Assembly: GCF_003049645.1 (NCBI RefSeq)
Contig: NZ_PYWK01000001.1
Coordinates: forward strand, 1,333,487-1,397,486
Origin: Metasolibacillus fluoroglycofenilyticus
Lineage (GTDB): Bacteria; Bacillota; Bacilli; Bacillales_A; Planococcaceae
Reading direction: 5' to 3'
DNA length: 64,000 nucleotides
Part shown: piece by piece, positions 7,492 to 16,615 of the stretch
How the letters are laid out: each line of letters opens with the position of its first letter
Numbering within the stretch: the first letter of the stretch is position 1
Translations under genes and position numbers: made by a program
Notes under the pieces: generated by a model
Databases searched by the model: none
Seen by the model: the letters and a program-made list of their open reading frames with translations, nothing else
Told to the model about the DNA's origin: nothing

Positions 7492-9108
7492 ATGAGAAAG
7501 GAAAATAGCGATTTCCAAACGAGCTTCTTATCTGAAGCAGGCTCCTTTTTGCGAAATAGAGATTATTTTGCGTATACGACATTGGATGATTACTCTTGCT
7601 GGGTAGCTGTGAAAGGGCTTGATTCAGATCAGGAGGTAGATAGTGCAAAAATCGCTGTACAAGCCGTATTGGAAAGCTTTATCGCTAAGCCCTCAATGGC
7701 GAAGCGCAGCTTGGCAAACTATATGCGGCAAGCACATAAAGTTTTGCAGCAGCAAAGCTTACGTGTGCGATTAAAGGCTAGCATCGTTATCGTCGTTTCG
7801 GATTATAGACGAATACGATGTGCTGTTGCAGGGAATGCGCGGCTCTATCATTTTAGAAATGGTATTACGCTATTTAAGAGCAATGACCAAAGCTTGGCAC
7901 AGGAAATATTTGAGCGCCAGCAGCAGGTAGTCGATACAAGACAGCATGAGGAACGTGACAATTTATTAACCTATTTAGGGCAGCCATCGAATTTTAATCC
8001 CTCTATATCACCTAAAATGAAGCTGCATGAGGGAGACGTTCTGCTACTATGCTCAGCAGGTTTTTGGAAGCATGTGGAGGATGTTGAAATGATTGATGCG
8101 TTGGAGCTAGCTAAGGAGCCAGCACAATACGTTGATGTCTTAGAGGAAGTGCTATTAAGCAGACAAAGGAAGGTCGTAGATAATTACACAATTGCGGCTA
8201 TCTTTATTAATAAAGTGTATCAAGAATCCAATAAGAAAAAAATGAAATATATAAAATGGCTCGCCGCAGCGCTTATTACATTGTTATTAGTCGGTGGAGG
8301 TGCAGCTTTTTATCAGGCAAAACAAGTGAAAAAAATAGCAGAGTTGACAGTTGATATGAAGGAACATGAGAAAAATGGTAACCTCTATTTCCAAGATGGC
8401 AATTATGGCGAGGCTGTAATGGAGTATAGCGAAGGGAGAAATGTAGCGAAAAAATTGAAGGACCCTGTACATAGAAATCTATTAGCAACAAAGCTACGCA
8501 TTACCCAGCTTATTGTTCAAGGAGATGAGGCAGCAGAAGCGGGCGAATTTGCGAAAGCAATGGAGCACTATGAAAAAGCGAATAAAGAGGGCAAGCTACT
8601 TCAAAGCTTTGGGAAAGAAGAGATTGAAAAGCGCATGGCCAATATGGATTCAATTGTTGCAATTGTAGAGGAAACGAAGGAAGGAGACGTACTTTTTAAC
8701 GCAGAGGATTACAACGGGGCATTAGACATTTACCAAAAGGCTAGAAAAAAGGCAATTGCCATTTCATTTACAGGTGAGCCACAAATTAAAACGAAAATAG
8801 AGGAAGCAGAAGGGAAAGTTGCAGAGCTAACAAAGGCACAGCAAGAGCTTCGCGCAGAGGGCTTAGAGAAAAACGGCGACAAGCACTATGCGATGCAGGA
8901 ATATACAAAGGCAATCGAATCGTACACAGTTGCACAAGAAATCTATCAGGAAACAGGACTAATTGCAAAAGTGCTAGGATTAGAGCGCAAAATTATGAAC
9001 AGCAATGATAAATTACATCCTGTACCATCTACTATCGAGGTGTCAAATAATGAAATAGACGACTTAGAGCAAAGTCTCGAAAGTGAAATGTTTAAGGAAG
9101 GAAAATAA
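7492..9108 (+). CDS. PP2C-like pseudophosphatase with TM segment and TPR-like repeats
   Basis: 538 residues. Residues 10-240 follow the PP2C order but key motifs are altered: AVAGNARLY (111-119) replaces the G-D-S-R segment, LLLCSAGFW (184-192) replaces the LL-S-D-G segment, and the first D-G metal site reads AVKGLDSD; only the final DN (230-231) is kept. This predicts a non-catalytic scaffold. A single membrane segment (254-274) links it to an outward or periplasm-side C-terminal half of repeated helical units (GNLYFQDGNYGEAVMEY, GDEAAEAGEFAKAMEHY, GDVLFNAEDYNGALDIY, GDKHYAMQEYTKAIESY) that are TPR-like, ending in an acidic tail. It could sense envelope state and pass it to the phosphatase/kinase pair. 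Confidence 0.75.
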   Translation: MRKENSDFQTSFLSEAGSFLRNRDYFAYTTLDDYSCWVAVKGLDSDQEVDSAKIAVQAVLESFIAKPSMAKRSLANYMRQAHKVLQQQSLRVRLKASIVIVVSDYRRIRCAVAGNARLYHFRNGITLFKSNDQSLAQEIFERQQQVVDTRQHEERDNLLTYLGQPSNFNPSISPKMKLHEGDVLLLCSAGFWKHVEDVEMIDALELAKEPAQYVDVLEEVLLSRQRKVVDNYTIAAIFINKVYQESNKKKMKYIKWLAAALITLLLVGGGAAFYQAKQVKKIAELTVDMKEHEKNGNLYFQDGNYGEAVMEYSEGRNVAKKLKDPVHRNLLATKLRITQLIVQGDEAAEAGEFAKAMEHYEKANKEGKLLQSFGKEEIEKRMANMDSIVAIVEETKEGDVLFNAEDYNGALDIYQKARKKAIAISFTGEPQIKTKIEEAEGKVAELTKAQQELRAEGLEKNGDKHYAMQEYTKAIESYTVAQEIYQETGLIAKVLGLERKIMNSNDKLHPVPSTIEVSNNEIDDLEQSLESEMFKEGK

Positions 9109-10385
9109 TGTCGATGAAAGAGCTTATGTTGGAACGCCTTAAAAAGATTGAAAACTTAGAACAACGTCAATTATTAAAGGATATGATAAGCGGCGTTTTT
9201 ACTAATTTAATTGATTATCAGCAGCAAATGAATGATCGCTTAGAGCAACGCTTATTGGATGAGCTGAAGCCAGATGAGCAACAGTTTGCTATTTACGGCA
9301 CGGTTATCGCGAAAGAACAATATGACCCAATTCATGAATATTTATTTCCTATAATCCCTACAGACCCAGAGCGCAAAGTTATCTCGATGGAGGAAATAAA
9401 GCTTGCTTTCTTGCATCAGCAGCCTGCTATCGTATGCACAATATTTTTACAATGTGACAGCTTGCAAATACAGCAACTATTATCAGAAAATAGGCAATTT
9501 CATGGCAAGCTTCATACGACAGCAGGAGATATAGATATTCAAGTTTACTTAAGGAAGCAGCAAATTTACAGCAAAGCGATTGAGGAGCTTTACAATACGT
9601 TTCAAGTAAATGGTATCCCTTGGAAAACAATTAATCACCCATATATCCATAAATTTTTGGATGTTCATTTGACTTTTCAGCCTTTACCACAGGATGAAAT
9701 AGAAATTATCGATATGACAATCGATTTAGAAGAATATGAGCCCTATAAAAAGATGAATATGCTACCGCTCTGGAATATCGAAAGGCATAAGGTGAAAAAT
9801 GCAGGCTTCCCAGTTCCAGCAATCGACAAGGTCAATTTTGAGCATATGCTTTCCATTAGAAAGCTAGGAGCGGAGCATAGTTATTTAGTGGTAGGGGATG
9901 AGGCGACGATTCGTTATGTGAAGCGCTCTGAAAATGCAATAACGGTTGTCTGTCCACAGGATAAAGCGGGCATATGGCAGCTTATTAAAGTAGCCAATGT
10001 ACAGCAGGACAAAATTGGTACACTTGCTTACGAGCTATTTTCGAATCGTCCGCTTGATTGTTTTATGCAAAGGCTATCCGCGAGCCATCCTGTAGCCATT
10101 CATACAGCAGGTGAATTGGTGCGACTTATTCATTCTTTCAATTTAGTGGAGCGTTTAGCTTTTATTGACTTTGAAATTATAGAAAATGAAGCGGTAAGCA
10201 GCTATAGCTATGCACTAAACCCTTTTTTAACAGAGATTATTAGCAAGCCTCATCATAAAAAAACGATGGTATTGCAGTTCAAAGCATTCAAGCAGGATTT
10301 TATTGCAAATGATTTATTAAGCTTTGTTGTATCAGAGGTGCAGCGCCATTTCTATGAATACAACTGCATAGGGGTGTGGCAATGA
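9108..10385 (+). CDS. Conserved cluster protein, candidate baseplate component
   Basis: 425 residues, soluble, no known motif that I recognise. The N-terminal 50 residues are helical and charged (MKELMLERLKKIENLEQRQLL), the rest mixed alpha/beta. The start overlaps the upstream stop (TAATG), so translation is coupled. Its place between the regulatory block and the Hsp70-like gene, next to the smaller protein with a tail-protein-like C-terminus, makes a baseplate wedge (TssF-like role) the best guess. This is inference from context. A structure prediction compared with TssF, TssK and Afp/PVC baseplate subunits would decide. Confidence 0.45.
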   Translation: MSMKELMLERLKKIENLEQRQLLKDMISGVFTNLIDYQQQMNDRLEQRLLDELKPDEQQFAIYGTVIAKEQYDPIHEYLFPIIPTDPERKVISMEEIKLAFLHQQPAIVCTIFLQCDSLQIQQLLSENRQFHGKLHTTAGDIDIQVYLRKQQIYSKAIEELYNTFQVNGIPWKTINHPYIHKFLDVHLTFQPLPQDEIEIIDMTIDLEEYEPYKKMNMLPLWNIERHKVKNAGFPVPAIDKVNFEHMLSIRKLGAEHSYLVVGDEATIRYVKRSENAITVVCPQDKAGIWQLIKVANVQQDKIGTLAYELFSNRPLDCFMQRLSASHPVAIHTAGELVRLIHSFNLVERLAFIDFEIIENEAVSSYSYALNPFLTEIISKPHHKKTMVLQFKAFKQDFIANDLLSFVVSEVQRHFYEYNCIGVWQ

Positions 10386-11071
10386 ATTATATTTGGGATT
10401 TATTGATTCGTGCTGAGGAGCAAGGTTTTGCTCGCAACGATATTCATTTCATATGCGCGACGAGCTACTCCCCCTATATGGAGCTAAGCCCGCAAGTATT
10501 GAATACAACAAAAATAGAGCAAACGATAGAAATTAATCCTTATTATCGTTATTCAGAAGTTTTTAAACATTTATTCCAACCTGATAATGTGACGGACATG
10601 GAAATACAGGAATATTTGCTTGATATCGTCATTCATTTTTTAGGAGATATAGACCGTATGCAGGGAATGAATCGCAAGGAATATTTCATGCGCTTTTTAT
10701 TGCAGGAATTCGCCGCCCATACATTTGGTCAAGCCGTTCACTCTTATTGTCAAGCGTTGACAAAGGCGGAGCAGGAAATAGTAGCACTCAATATGATTCG
10801 CATGTATCAAACGGGGGATGTCATTTACAACTTTAAGAATACATTGAAAAAGCTGTTTCCTCATTGTGCCGTATATATAAATTCAGAGAACAAGGATGAG
10901 GTACTGCTTTATATCGGACAGCGCCAAACAGCGCAGCGGGAGATGAAAATTCAATTGATACGTACTTTATTCATGCCAATCGGCTTTACGCTTGATATTT
11001 ATTGGACACAGCATTTCGGCATTGTCGATGTAGAGGACACGATGAAGATTGATTATATTGCGCTGTATTAA
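10382..11071 (+). CDS. Conserved cluster protein, candidate baseplate component (TssG/gpI-like role)
   Basis: 229 residues from ATG 10382, which is 7 nt after GGGG; a GTG at 10376 is also possible. It overlaps the previous gene by a few bases. No recognised domain. The C-terminal part (LLYIGQ..., RTLFMPIGFTLDIYWTQHFGIVD) has the look of the conserved end of phage and CIS baseplate proteins where a P-I-G-F/x-beta strand closes the domain. Together with the preceding gene it may form the baseplate wedge. Function is not established from sequence. Confidence 0.4.
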   Translation: MNYIWDLLIRAEEQGFARNDIHFICATSYSPYMELSPQVLNTTKIEQTIEINPYYRYSEVFKHLFQPDNVTDMEIQEYLLDIVIHFLGDIDRMQGMNRKEYFMRFLLQEFAAHTFGQAVHSYCQALTKAEQEIVALNMIRMYQTGDVIYNFKNTLKKLFPHCAVYINSENKDEVLLYIGQRQTAQREMKIQLIRTLFMPIGFTLDIYWTQHFGIVDVEDTMKIDYIALY

Positions 11072-11091
11072 ATACAAAGGAGGATGGCAAG

Positions 11092-13737
11092 ATGAAAGCT
11101 AATTATTCCTATAAATTACATACAAATCGACGTTATACAGAGCGCTATATGGTGACATATACACGCGCTGAATTAATGGAAATGACAACTTTTCAGCTAC
11201 GCAATATTTGCTACAAGGAAAAGCTTGTAAAAGGACTTGTCAATACATTAACAAGAGACCAACTTGTGCAAATGATTTTACGTTATCGTGGCGCGGAGGA
11301 GCATTTGTTAATTGAGGAATATGCAGAAGGGGGCTTTGCACGAGTTGAGGCCGCTATGCAAAGCTATTTAAAAACGCCGCTTGCTGATAATGGCAATATT
11401 AAAGTCCCTGCTAAAATGAGTATTTATCGAGAGATGAAAATAGATGCAACAGATAAATATATTGTAGAAACAGCTGGGCTAGTTGAAGAATCGAATGTAC
11501 TACTTGTAAATGAGCAGCAAGCGCTATGTGCGATTTTGACATTGCAAAAGGACAAGCAGCAGCCAAATCGCTACTACTTCGTAACAGATGCCGCAATGAA
11601 TATGCAAAATACAAAAAATAAAAACTATAGCTTTATTTTTTTGAGAAAGCAAGATTCGGACTATTTATACAAAACCTATTATCAAGAGGTTCCACAGCCA
11701 CCAACAAATTTGCACTATTATAAAGTACCTATATTAGATTTAGAAATTAAGGAGCTTGAAACGACAAATGCGATTTTAGCGATTGATTTTGGCACAACGA
11801 ATACAACAGCAGGTGCCTATTTAGCGCATGACTATGTCGCATCGCCCTGCTCGCAAGACTTACTTAATAATCGCATCCAGCTGAATCAAATTAATTTCGT
11901 CACCTTTCCAGATATGCTTCATCAACAATGGACAGCGGTTGTTCCGACGATTATTAGCGTAGCTGATTGCGCAAATGGAGACCATATTCATTATCACTTT
12001 GGTTATGACGCCTTGCAGGTAATGAAAAAAAATAATTACACAACGCTTGCAACGAAATTTCAAGGCATGAAGCGCTGGGTCAATCATTATAACAAAAGCG
12101 AAGAAATTATGGATGTTAACGGCAATACAGCGATTGTCCCGCGCAGTCAAATGCTCAGAGAATTTTTGCTCTATATTATACGGACTGCGGAGCATCAATT
12201 TAAGTGCCGTTTTCAGCATTTACATATTTCGAGCCCTGTAAAGCTGAAAACGCAATTTTTAGATATGTTTCAGGCAATTCTACCTGAATATCATATTGAA
12301 ACAACATATGCGCTTGATGAAGGCATGGCCGTTCTTTACAATACAATCGCCAATCAAATAGAAAACAATAGCTTTTTGGATGGCAAAACTTATAAAGCAT
12401 TAGTTATTGATTGTGGTGGAGGTACAACAGACCTTTCCTCCTGTCAATTTCGCATTGAAGATGGGCGTATTTCTTATAAGATTGATATCCATACAACCTA
12501 TGAAAATGGAGATACTAATTTTGGCGGCAACAATATTACATATCGAATTTTCCAATTTATGAAAATTGTTTTTGCCAATTACTACAATCGCGGCAAGCGA
12601 GCCTATGATATTGATGCCTTAATTGATATTCCAGGCAAAGATATTTATCGTTATGTGGATGAATTTGGTGTGGAGGCAGTCTATGCTCAGTTCGAGCAGG
12701 CTTTTTTAGAGGCAGAGCACATCATTCCAACCCGTTTCAAAGAATATGAAAACCGCACGCGCGATGAATATTTACGTGTGCGTAATAATTATTATTTCTT
12801 GTGGGAAATGGCGGAGGAAATGAAGAAGGAATTTTTCCGTAAAACGGGCATTTTACGCAGTCGTTTCCACTCGACAATTGATGCAGAGCAAGAGAGCGAC
12901 CTCAATGTTACAGCGGTCGAGCGCTGGTGTTTATCAATAAAGGAAAACGAACAATTCCAAGACGTATATGACTATCCGAACGTTTACTTCAATATTAAAG
13001 AAATTAACCATTTAATCAAGGCAGATATTTACGATATTGTCCGCAAATTTTTAGAGGACTTTTATGAAACAGGTGTGTTAAATGAATACTCCATTATTAA
13101 ATTAACAGGGCAATCGTGTAAAATTGATGCCTTTCGGGAGGCTTTAAAGGAATTTGTGCCGGGGCGTAGCATTGAGTTTAAACAAAAGGCTGAAAGCGTC
13201 GGCAATGTACCAGAGCTAAAGCTTGCCTGTCTGCGAGGGGCGCTACGCTACTTAAATGCAAAAAAAATCGGCATGATTGAGACAAATGTGACAAATGATG
13301 CACCTGTTGTACCATATGCCGTAAGTGCATTGACACATAACAAGCAAGAAAAGCTATTAATTAGCAGCCTAGAAAGACTTAATCAAATACACGGGACGAT
13401 TTCACGTCCGTTAGGTGTAGTCGATGTAGAGTTTTACTTGCATAACCATGAGGATAAATCCTCCTATAAATATGTTTACACAAATCATGCGGAAGATTTT
13501 GTTCCAGTGCTGTATGAGCAAATTGCTACATATTACGGTGAGCATATTCCGCAAAATGAAACAGACTCAATTGTCAATGGTGAGGTCAAGTTTTTTGTCT
13601 TTGCTAGTCAAGACCATTGGGGCTTCCATGTCGTTCCTGTTGCTCGTCAAAACGAGCAATTATTGCTAGGGAAAAAGCACTTCTTTGCCTTTGAAACAGA
13701 CTTATCAGAGCTCGATTTCTTTGATGGCTTGAAGTAG
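11092..13737 (+). CDS. Large SAP-Hsp70-like ATPase
   Basis: 881 residues. An N-terminal SAP-like helical motif (about 22-68: RAELMEMTTFQLRNICYKE...TRDQLVQMILRYRG) and a roughly 150-residue linker domain precede an Hsp70/actin-fold ATPase: phosphate-1 IDFGTTNTT (231-239), phosphate-2 VIDCGGGTTDLS (near 437-449), adenosine-side motif KLTGQSCKI (near 671). A canonical DnaK substrate lid is not evident; the C-terminal 150 residues are unique. The same operon supplies a J-domain protein, so the pair may fold, load or disassemble sheath components in place of ClpV. That role is inference; the ATPase fold is well supported. Confidence 0.82.
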   Translation: MKANYSYKLHTNRRYTERYMVTYTRAELMEMTTFQLRNICYKEKLVKGLVNTLTRDQLVQMILRYRGAEEHLLIEEYAEGGFARVEAAMQSYLKTPLADNGNIKVPAKMSIYREMKIDATDKYIVETAGLVEESNVLLVNEQQALCAILTLQKDKQQPNRYYFVTDAAMNMQNTKNKNYSFIFLRKQDSDYLYKTYYQEVPQPPTNLHYYKVPILDLEIKELETTNAILAIDFGTTNTTAGAYLAHDYVASPCSQDLLNNRIQLNQINFVTFPDMLHQQWTAVVPTIISVADCANGDHIHYHFGYDALQVMKKNNYTTLATKFQGMKRWVNHYNKSEEIMDVNGNTAIVPRSQMLREFLLYIIRTAEHQFKCRFQHLHISSPVKLKTQFLDMFQAILPEYHIETTYALDEGMAVLYNTIANQIENNSFLDGKTYKALVIDCGGGTTDLSSCQFRIEDGRISYKIDIHTTYENGDTNFGGNNITYRIFQFMKIVFANYYNRGKRAYDIDALIDIPGKDIYRYVDEFGVEAVYAQFEQAFLEAEHIIPTRFKEYENRTRDEYLRVRNNYYFLWEMAEEMKKEFFRKTGILRSRFHSTIDAEQESDLNVTAVERWCLSIKENEQFQDVYDYPNVYFNIKEINHLIKADIYDIVRKFLEDFYETGVLNEYSIIKLTGQSCKIDAFREALKEFVPGRSIEFKQKAESVGNVPELKLACLRGALRYLNAKKIGMIETNVTNDAPVVPYAVSALTHNKQEKLLISSLERLNQIHGTISRPLGVVDVEFYLHNHEDKSSYKYVYTNHAEDFVPVLYEQIATYYGEHIPQNETDSIVNGEVKFFVFASQDHWGFHVVPVARQNEQLLLGKKHFFAFETDLSELDFFDGLK

Positions 13738-13758
13738 TAAGAAACGAGGTGAACCAAC

Positions 13759-14532
13759 ATGGTCACAAATAAATACCCCCATTTTCAAAAGGGAAGGATT
13801 TTAAAGCGGGGAATGCTAGAAAGCTTGCGCGATTATCCGAGGGACATTGTCGATTTATATTTTCAAAATTATTCAGATGGCATTATTACTGGACTGGATA
13901 TAACAGTGGATGGCACAAATTTAATAATCGCAAAAGGCATTGTAAAGCAGCAAGGCACTATTTATACGCTAACGACAGATTATACGCTATCCTACACGGC
14001 AACTGAGCGGGAAACAGCACTGCTACTGGAATTCGATGAGCCACAACTGACGCCTGATTATACGGAGTACACAGCAAGGCCATTATTAGTAGATGCTACA
14101 GCCGTAATGGATAATACGCTCGAATTGGCACGCTTTAAATTAAAGGCAGGAGCGATGCTACGTGCAAGCTACACAGATTTTGCAGACTTAGCAACAGAGT
14201 ACAACACGCTTAATTATTTGTATTGCCAATATGCAGGCTTACAGCAAAGCACCTATCATCCAATGCTGTTGAAGTACTACGCGCGAGAGCTGCTTGAAAG
14301 CCGTAGCACAAACCCATACGATATCAGCTTTGCGCTCCAATGTTTAAATCAAGAGCGTATCGAGCGAGAAGTAGTAGATTGGTATATTAGCAGCCGATTA
14401 GAGGTAGCCTACCAACCATTATCAAATAAGCAAGCCCATCATTATTTAACGCGCATTTTAAGCAATGGACAAAACAGTAGACGCAGAGCGGATGCACATA
14501 CAGGTCGTCCTGTACGCATGCTTGTGGATTAA
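13759..14532 (+). CDS. Conserved cluster protein, candidate TssK-like/baseplate connector
   Basis: 257 residues. The N-terminal half is beta-rich (PHFQKGRILKRGMLESL, then a beta-sandwich-like stretch with DGIITGLDITVDG and IAKGIVKQQGTIYTL), which resembles the N-terminal shell/shoulder region of baseplate connectors such as TssK or phage receptor-binding holders; the C-terminal half is helical. No catalytic motif. It lies between the Hsp70-like gene and the DcrB-like gene, 21 nt after the former. The family name is not recognised with certainty and the role is inferred. Confidence 0.45.
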   Translation: MVTNKYPHFQKGRILKRGMLESLRDYPRDIVDLYFQNYSDGIITGLDITVDGTNLIIAKGIVKQQGTIYTLTTDYTLSYTATERETALLLEFDEPQLTPDYTEYTARPLLVDATAVMDNTLELARFKLKAGAMLRASYTDFADLATEYNTLNYLYCQYAGLQQSTYHPMLLKYYARELLESRSTNPYDISFALQCLNQERIEREVVDWYISSRLEVAYQPLSNKQAHHYLTRILSNGQNSRRRADAHTGRPVRMLVD

Positions 14533-14549
14533 AAGGAGGCTGAATCAAA

Positions 14550-15185
14550 ATGGAATTTTTAGACGAGAAAATACTCGCACTAAGAAATGAAATGCGTGAG
14601 CAAGAAAGGCATGAGGAGGCGGTACAAGCAGAGACCGTATATCCAATTGACTTAACGCAAGATTTTATTGTTATCAATAATAAAACGGTCAAAATTCAAA
14701 CAACTACACTGTTAAACAGTAGCATGACACTACGCATGCCTGCATCGTTTTTTGAAATGTCAAAGGAGCTTGCTGCATTGAAATATCCATCAGAGCACAG
14801 GCCGAATATTATTTTCACAGATGAAACGACGACTGTTAATTTAGCCTTTAGCCATACGACAATGGAGTTAATGGATGATGAGGTAGAGCAATTTCGAGAC
14901 GAGATGGTGGAAGGGATGGAGGAAATGCAGCCAAATGCACAATGGCTGGATTCAGGGACATCTATCATACAAGAGAAGCCGATAAGCTATTTTTCTGTTA
15001 TTACGCCAGCGATTGATGGAAGGCTGTTTAATTTAATGTTCTTTTGCGCTCTCAATAATTATGCATTCATAGGCACTTTTAATTGTTTAGAGGGAGATTT
15101 TGATACATGGCAGCCGATTGCATTAGGAATCATCGACAGCATCCAATTTACGCAACGACAAGATAAAGGAGGGATTGTGCAATGA
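14550..15185 (+). CDS. DcrB/DUF1795-like protein, possible effector adaptor (EagR-like)
   Basis: 211 residues. After a charged helical N-terminus, residues 40-200 show the alternating strand pattern of the DcrB/DUF1795 (Mog1/PsbP-like) fold: a polypeptide with RMPASFFEM, NLAFSHTTMELMDDEVEQFRDEM, PISYFSVITPAIDGRLFNLMFF and a final GIIDSIQF. In T6SS, DUF1795 proteins (EagR/EagT) are chaperones that hold the hydrophobic segments of PAAR-linked effectors. No lipoprotein signal is present here, unlike E. coli DcrB, in keeping with a cytosolic adaptor. It overlaps the first VgrG-like gene by ATGA. Confidence 0.6.
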   Translation: MEFLDEKILALRNEMREQERHEEAVQAETVYPIDLTQDFIVINNKTVKIQTTTLLNSSMTLRMPASFFEMSKELAALKYPSEHRPNIIFTDETTTVNLAFSHTTMELMDDEVEQFRDEMVEGMEEMQPNAQWLDSGTSIIQEKPISYFSVITPAIDGRLFNLMFFCALNNYAFIGTFNCLEGDFDTWQPIALGIIDSIQFTQRQDKGGIVQ

Positions 15186-16603
15186 CAGGGGTAACGACCT
15201 ATCACCAGTTGCAGGTAGAGCCATTTCAGCTTGTAAGTCTGCAAGAACTCACATTAACGAAGAAAATAAATGAGCATGCACATCTATATATGACGGCAAT
15301 TGTCCCAGATGAAATGCGTGACCAATATGTAGAAATGGCAGAAAAGCAAACGACGATAGAGGTAAATCAGCTTACTGAACAGGGCACATCAACTCCGCTT
15401 TTTAAAGGCATGATTTTAGACATAAAAATACAAATGGTGCGCGGTATTTATTATATGGAGATGAGAGCAGTATCTAGCACCTACCAGCTTGATATTAAAC
15501 AAAATACACGCTCCTACCAAGACAAAGAGATGGTATTTGCAACCTTATTTAAACAGCTAAGTACCACATATACAGGGCTTGATGTAATCGATAAGGCAAC
15601 AAATAGTGCGAACCTTGAAAAATTTACATTGCAATACCGAGAAACAGACTGGCAATTTTTAAAGCGCCTTGCTTCACGCTTTCAAACAGGCTTAGTACCT
15701 GCCTCTACTTTTGAGCAGCCAAAATTTTATTTTGGTATACCGAATGGGCAGGAGCGAGGCAAGTTAGAGGATTATCATTATACAACGCGCAAAAATCTAG
15801 CAGACTATTTACGCTATACAGAAAATGGTCATCAAGGCATGACAGAACAGGACTTTTTATATTATGAGATTGAAACAGACGATGTTTTTGTGCTAGGCGA
15901 TACAGTAACTTTTAATGGGCAGAAGCTCTATGTATATGAAATTTATACAACAATGAAAGATGGTCTATTAAAGCATTTATATACCTTAACGACGGAAAAC
16001 GGTATGCAGCAAAAGGAAGTTTTTAACGAAGCAATTCCCGGATTGTCGTTAGAGGGCAAAGTGTTAGAGGTGGCAAAGGACCAGATGAAGGTGCATCTTA
16101 CAATTGATGAACAGCAAGATAAAAGCAAGGCACATTGGTTTCTCTATAGCACACCATATACAGCAGAGGGCAGCAGTGGCTGGTATGCAATGCCAGAAAT
16201 CAATGATTTTGTTCATGTTTATTTCCCAACACATCAAGATGAGGAAGGAGTAGCGAGCCATTCGATTCGTAAAAACCGAGAAACAAGCGCTACAAACAAG
16301 CTCGATGATCCTGCAACAAAATATTATCGTACCGCCTTTGGTAAGGAAATAAAAATGAGTCCAGATGAAATTGTGATTACAGCACAGGATGGCAGTGTCT
16401 TTATTCGCTTAAATGAAGCAAGTGGTATTGAGCTCTATAGTAAAGGGGCTATCCAATTGACTTCACAGGCAGATATTTCAGTGAATGCGAGTAAGAAAAT
16501 CATTGTCTCTGCTGACGAGGAAATTTCATTAACATGTCAAGGGAGCAGTATCACAATGGATGGGAATGTCCAAATCTTTGGTCAAGAGGTCAAGGCGAAT
16601 TAG
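15182..16603 (+). CDS. VgrG/phage late control D (GPD)-family spike protein 1
   Basis: 473 residues. The first roughly 300 residues match the gp27-like hub of VgrG/GPD proteins (VEPFQLVSLQELTLTKKINEHA; LQYRETDWQFLKRLASRF around residues 140-160 is a hallmark segment). An OB-fold like gp5 follows (GKVLEVAKDQMKVHLTID...GWYAMPEINDFVHVYFP), then a C-terminal beta-helix needle with short repeating strands (GSVFIRLNEASGIELYSKGAIQLTSQADISV). No extra effector domain. It forms the central spike that the tube pushes forward. A related copy lies at 18,764. Confidence 0.88.
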   Translation: MTGVTTYHQLQVEPFQLVSLQELTLTKKINEHAHLYMTAIVPDEMRDQYVEMAEKQTTIEVNQLTEQGTSTPLFKGMILDIKIQMVRGIYYMEMRAVSSTYQLDIKQNTRSYQDKEMVFATLFKQLSTTYTGLDVIDKATNSANLEKFTLQYRETDWQFLKRLASRFQTGLVPASTFEQPKFYFGIPNGQERGKLEDYHYTTRKNLADYLRYTENGHQGMTEQDFLYYEIETDDVFVLGDTVTFNGQKLYVYEIYTTMKDGLLKHLYTLTTENGMQQKEVFNEAIPGLSLEGKVLEVAKDQMKVHLTIDEQQDKSKAHWFLYSTPYTAEGSSGWYAMPEINDFVHVYFPTHQDEEGVASHSIRKNRETSATNKLDDPATKYYRTAFGKEIKMSPDEIVITAQDGSVFIRLNEASGIELYSKGAIQLTSQADISVNASKKIIVSADEEISLTCQGSSITMDGNVQIFGQEVKAN

Positions 16604-16615
16604 GGGGGGAGAACG

